Assembly: GCA_037176905.1 (NCBI GenBank)
Contig: JBBBWG010031420.1
Span: forward strand, 1-64,000
Source of the DNA: Azolla pinnata
Taxonomy: Eukaryota; Streptophyta; Polypodiopsida; Salviniales; Salviniaceae
DNA: 64,000 nucleotides
Reading direction: 5' to 3'
Positions 59,660 to 64,000 of the stretch are shown in pieces; the first letter of the stretch is position 1; each line of letters starts with the position of its first letter. The translations under genes and the position numbers were made by a program. The notes under the pieces are model-generated. The model was given only the letters and a program-made list of their open reading frames with translations, had not been told where the DNA came from and made no database searches.

Positions 59660-60654
59660 CAGGTCAGAAATGGATTGGATTGGATTGAATCGGACTGAAT
59701 CAGATTGGATTGAATACAGGAATCCATCTGGCATTTTTGTCTATATTTCTCCATCTGCCCTTAGTCCATCTCCTTGACCACAACCAGCAAAACACCGTCA
59801 AACTATGCGCACAAAATCCAACAATGTAAGAAAGAAACAACGGCGATAGGAACCAAGGGAGTTCGAATCGACATCTTCTCAAGGATCTGCAAAACGAATC
59901 ATCCTGCAAAAACCTGCGATCAAGAGATGGGCGCCCCAATGAATCGTTGCATTTTTATTTATAGGCAGTTTTCCAAAGTGTGTTCGAAGCTCGGAAGCCT
60001 TAGTTTCTTTGCCACAATTTCTCAAACATGAAGAACAGGGTTGTTGCTTGCCCTCAATATGTGCACATGTATTTCATCCTTCATTAAGCTAACAACCTTT
60101 CATTATCTGGTTTATCCTTCTTTTATTTCATGAATTGTATAACAGAACTCTTTCAGAGTCTATGTTTCAACACCACCACCACATCACCAATGATGATAGA
60201 CGATTACTTTGACGCCACCATATTACCGACGCTTGCACAATTCATTTTAAGTCCTGTTGCAGAAATCATCAGTGTTCATCCAGACTCCAACTATAAGGGC
60301 ATTCCAACAGCTTTACAACTCTTTGTCCAGAAAGTCAAAGATCATTAAAGAAAAACTCTTATCAAAACTATTTAAAACAGGATTTGACGTTCACAAAACC
60401 AACCAACCACAACACAACAGTACGAACTGTCGCTGGTTTAGATGTGCCACAGACAGGTGTCTGAGAGTTCATGAAACCAACTCCCACAATCGAACGTGTT
60501 TACTGCACATGCTACAAGTGTCAAGAAAAGGCCACAGACCTTTGAAGTTAATTGATCATAAAATTACAAAATAAAATGATGTTGCAGGTGAGGATGATTC
60601 AGCACACTGAGAGCCCCACAATCATCTCAGACGGGAGTGTTACCATCAGCTTTA
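59660..60654. other. Intergenic region between TL17 and RS2Z
   Basis: Includes the TL17 leader with an imperfect GGATTGAATC(G/A)GA repeat (59671-59715) and the RS2Z 3' side. No gene recognised. Confidence 0.55.
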
Positions 60655-63127
60655 TCATGTTTGATCATCTCGGATGGGAGATATGTTGTGATCATCACCT
60701 TCATGCTCGATGGAAAATGTCTTACCATCTTTATCAAATAAATCACTTCCATTGGAAGATGTCTTGTGCCCTGTATCACGCCGAGGACTCTCACTCGCAC
60801 TCCTGCTACTGCTTCCATCATTACGCAGATCCCCATCAGGACTAATTGAGCGCCCTCGATCTCCATCATCTTTAGGACTTCTGGACCAGCTTCGGCTTGC
60901 ACTAGGTTGTGACTTCTTCTCCTTTCCTAATGGGCTGGATCTGTCTCTCCTAGGTGATCTCCTGCATATAGAATGGAATTAGCATATTTATTGTAACCAG
61001 CTGGGAACAATAGTCGGTAAGTATTTGGGGTGGTCAGAACTTAACAGATCACTTCGTTAACCGAATCATCACTATAAACCAAGTCAACATAACCAAACAA
61101 AACAAATAGAAGTTTGAGGTCTGGTTCTTGACACCAAGTTACCAACCTCCTCAGCTAAAGGAAGGATTGAAATATTCAAAATCACATCTTCACAATACAT
61201 CATATACTTAATTGAAAATAAGAGTTGATCTCCACATGTATTTGAGTATAATAGTTTTACTTGAGACAAGTGGAGTCACTTGAGGATCATTTTTTACATG
61301 ATTAAGCTATAACTTGAGAATGTTTTCACAGCGTCAAATTCTGAGGTGCAAAGATGACATGCTGTCAATAAAAAACAAGATGGGTGTATGAATATCCTTA
61401 CCTCTGCCCTCCCTCAGCTAGTGGCAGTTACCAACTTACATGCAGTTGACCCTTACCTTGACTATAGCTGATACCGTACAGAAAACCACTCACTGAAGAT
61501 TAATCGAAGAGACCGTACACAGAAAGCCTAAAACTCTGTAGAAGAGCAAAGTACAGCACAGAAACCAATGTGTTAAACATACCCTCGGGTCCTTTCATGG
61601 CTTCGGCTTCGGCTTCGGCTTTGGCTTCGGCTTCGGCTTGGGCTCCTCCGCCTCCTAGCCACAGGTGATCTAGATCGGGACTTCAATCGGCGCCTATAAA
61701 ATGTTGAGTACAAGAAAGGTCATGTCAAGATATGAGTGAGCATACTATTAACAAGAAAGGTCATGATTAAATATGAGATAGCATGAAGTTTTTAACCAGC
61801 CAAGACAAAGATGAATTGGATAATGACCTTGGGCTATTACGACAATCTCGTTCAATGTGGCCTCTCTCTCCACATCGGTAGCACTTGTTCTTCCAATCCC
61901 CAGCAGTGCAATCTCTGGCCCAATGACCATCATGTCCACAATTATAGCATCTTCCAGTGCCAGGGGGAGGACCTCGACTACCATAACTATCACGAGAGAT
62001 GCCTCCTCGAGGACCCTGTGACAAATTTGAAAATTTTGAGTCCTTGAAGCTAGAAACACCTAAAAGTTTAGCCACTAAATCATAAACAACCTTTAATTTT
62101 CAAAACACAGCAGTATCTTAGTTTCCTGGATGAGAAAACTAAACCTACAAAGTTCTAATCTTTCTTTTGGTTTAATGTTTAGCCACTTAATATAATATCA
62201 CGATATACCCCTCTTGCAAATTCCACTACGATCCGGTTGCCATCGAAAGTACGTCCATTCAAATAGTGGCGAGCTTCATCAGCATCTCGGGCATCACTAA
62301 AATTCTGTACTTGATGCAAAAAGGCAATAACCATCACTAAAATCCTTGTGTCAAAGCAACGCCTTAAAGTCATGATATGCCATATAAAAAATTTACTGTA
62401 ATGTATCATATCCAAAAGAGACCCATAGACTGAAAGAATAGACATGAAGAAACATACGCACCACAAAAGCAAAATCGTGCTTCATATCCACCTCGCGAAT
62501 TCTGCGACAAAGTTGGATCAGACACAAAAAGAGAGGGCACCATGTCAAGCAGGTCACACCAGATTTTTGCTCTCATCATCAGAGGGTAACGTTTGAAAGA
62601 CAACACCATTTTCTCCGACCCTCTTGTAACACACAGATTCAATGCTCTTTTTTGCCCTACACATGCACCATGGTCTCTTGCTACCAAGGTTCATCAATTT
62701 TGGCCACCTCCTCCACCACCCTCCCAAAACTTAAAACTCCACGCTCTAGACTCAGGACCCAGCAAGACCTTCAAGAACAGTATGAAAATTAACAAATCAA
62801 TTTCTTTGCAACTTTAAGGTACATTTCTTTTCTCATCTTTCAGGTAGTTGGTCTCCCTTGTATATATAACGAGATCAGATCTCCTGGCCAAACCATCATC
62901 TTCTGTGCGCTAAATACTCTAATTAAAACTGCCCTGCCTCAATATATGTATTCAGCTAGAAATTATTTGACAGATAAACATGCAATACGCACAGGAGTTA
63001 GTTCGTTAGAGATTTCTAACCTTCCATATTTTCTAAATAGATCTTCAAGGTCGCGTGTCCGTGTCCCACTTGAAATATGCCCAACATACAGGCGTGTTGG
63101 ACCAGATCTTTCATCATACCTTGGCAT
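60655..63127 (-). CDS. RS2Z33: RS2Z-type SR splicing factor with RRM and two zinc knuckles
   Basis: Member of the plant-specific RS2Z subfamily (Arabidopsis RS2Z32/RS2Z33), nuclear SR proteins that bind pre-mRNA and recruit U1 and U2AF components. Six exons: 63127-63021, 62501-62462, 62304-62209, 62015-61828, 61693-61583 and 60961-60655, closing at 282 residues. The N-terminal RRM begins [19 protein letters not shown] and ends near residue 81. A Gly-rich linker is followed by two CCHC knuckles: C104-x2-C107-x4-H112-x4-C117 and C126-x2-C129-x4-H134-x4-C139. Then comes an RS domain with SRSRS runs coded by a GGCTTC-type repeat (about 61596-61650), and an SP-rich tail. Genes of this family are often self-regulated by alternative splicing of the first introns; the 519-bp first intron here could serve that, but nothing in the sequence proves it. 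Confidence 0.95.
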
Positions 63128-64000
63128 TGTCTCTGAGATATGGTGAAATTGAACCACACAATTGTAGAAAGGAAATCAGACATGCATTTGAAAGCCAACA
63201 TTTAAACATCCACTCACTTTGACACCAGTGGAATCAATTCAGAAAATCACAAAACCATATTGCACATGCACAGAAACATGACCATCTACATAAGTCCGAA
63301 AAACAGATCCAACAACGATCAGCCTAGACGACATTGGTGCATGAAGATGTGTGTTTTAGTTTCCTGTTTACTGTGATGCTATATCTTAGAATATTTGTTG
63401 AAGAACTCATTGAATATTATCCATTCTTGGTAGCATACGCAACTCAGAAAATGATTTCTATCGATCTTTCAACCATTTCAAACAGTATATCCGTACATCA
63501 AATAGCATATAGACTCTGTAAACGTGCCAAAAACGATTTCCACTCAATCTCACTATCTCCGGTGAGAATTGCACACAATAGTACGGCAAAACACTTTAGA
63601 AATCGTTATTTGCCATACAAGTAAATTTGATTCCATGTCTATAAAACTCCAAAGAAATGAAAATAAAGTCAAAATTTCAGGAAGCGAACAAAACTGTGAA
63701 AAGAAAGCACGCGCTAACAGTTTGTGATCTTTCCGAACACAGAAATAGAGCAATCCATACACAAAAAAGCTAGGCCTTCGATTTCAGTACTCATAAATAT
63801 AAAAAACCTTGACATCTGAACTCATGTGTGCAAATAAGACTGAGGGGAAAACACATACACGAAGTACTTTCTTTGTCCGGGATTTTGACTAAACAAGCGA
63901 CTGTATCAATAACAACTCAAGAGTTTCTGGATAAGAAAAGGTCAAAGAAGGAAAGATTTCTGAAGGAGCGGGGCAACAAGAAAAACATCAGGAAACAGAT
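63128..64000. other. RS2Z upstream region to window end
   Basis: AT-rich, presumed RS2Z leader and promoter. The short open frames show no family. Nothing else seen. Confidence 0.5.

Overview
The window is nuclear DNA of a land plant, mostly AT-rich, with short introns, conserved plant-only genes and TTTAGGG-type telomere-like motifs. The style of the intronless PPR gene (blocks of the kind VHDHVIRSG…MYAKCG), the NTF2-FMO genes and the compact spacing suggest a seed-free vascular plant, most likely a fern with a small genome. The lineage is inference; 'land plant' is secure. There is one 100-base assembly gap at 10621-10720.

Layout, left to right. A GC-rich flavin monooxygenase (FMO) gene cut by the window edge (2-856, +). 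A 1066-residue PPR gene (2796-5996, +). IBR5, a dual-specificity phosphatase (6542-11386, -), with a decayed copia retroelement in its last intron. ISE2, a plastid DEVH RNA helicase (13198-23130, -; 17 exons). A second, complete NTF2-FMO gene (24973-26868, -), inverted relative to the first. A CPL1-type Pol II CTD phosphatase with two dsRNA-binding domains (28933-36343, -; 16 exons). Starch synthase III (39163-47398, -; 16 exons). A 6.5-kb repeat-rich stretch (47.4-53.9 kb) with minisatellites, a perfect 150-bp duplication and a degraded coiled-coil coding region. An SLX9-like ribosome-biogenesis gene (53912-56202, +). A TL17-type lumenal pentapeptide protein (57207-59659, -; 7 exons). An RS2Z SR splicing factor with two zinc knuckles (60655-63127, -; 6 exons).

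Exon models for IBR5, ISE2, CPL1, SS3, TL17 and RS2Z were built by hand from splice sites, reading phase and family homology. Each closes in frame from ATG to stop. The genes do not form a pathway cluster. ISE2, SS3 and TL17 are plastid proteins, and CPL1, RS2Z and SLX9 act on nuclear RNA, but this looks like chance neighbourhood.

The most notable signals are: an inverted, strongly GC-rich, possibly transferred FMO pair around three ordinary genes; local tandem duplication that has copied pieces of exons into the next intron (ISE2, SS3) and start-codon modules upstream of CPL1; three GC-AG introns with the same GCAAGT donor; and a 114-bp coiled-coil repeat array. No defence, CRISPR or other clearly new multi-gene system was found.
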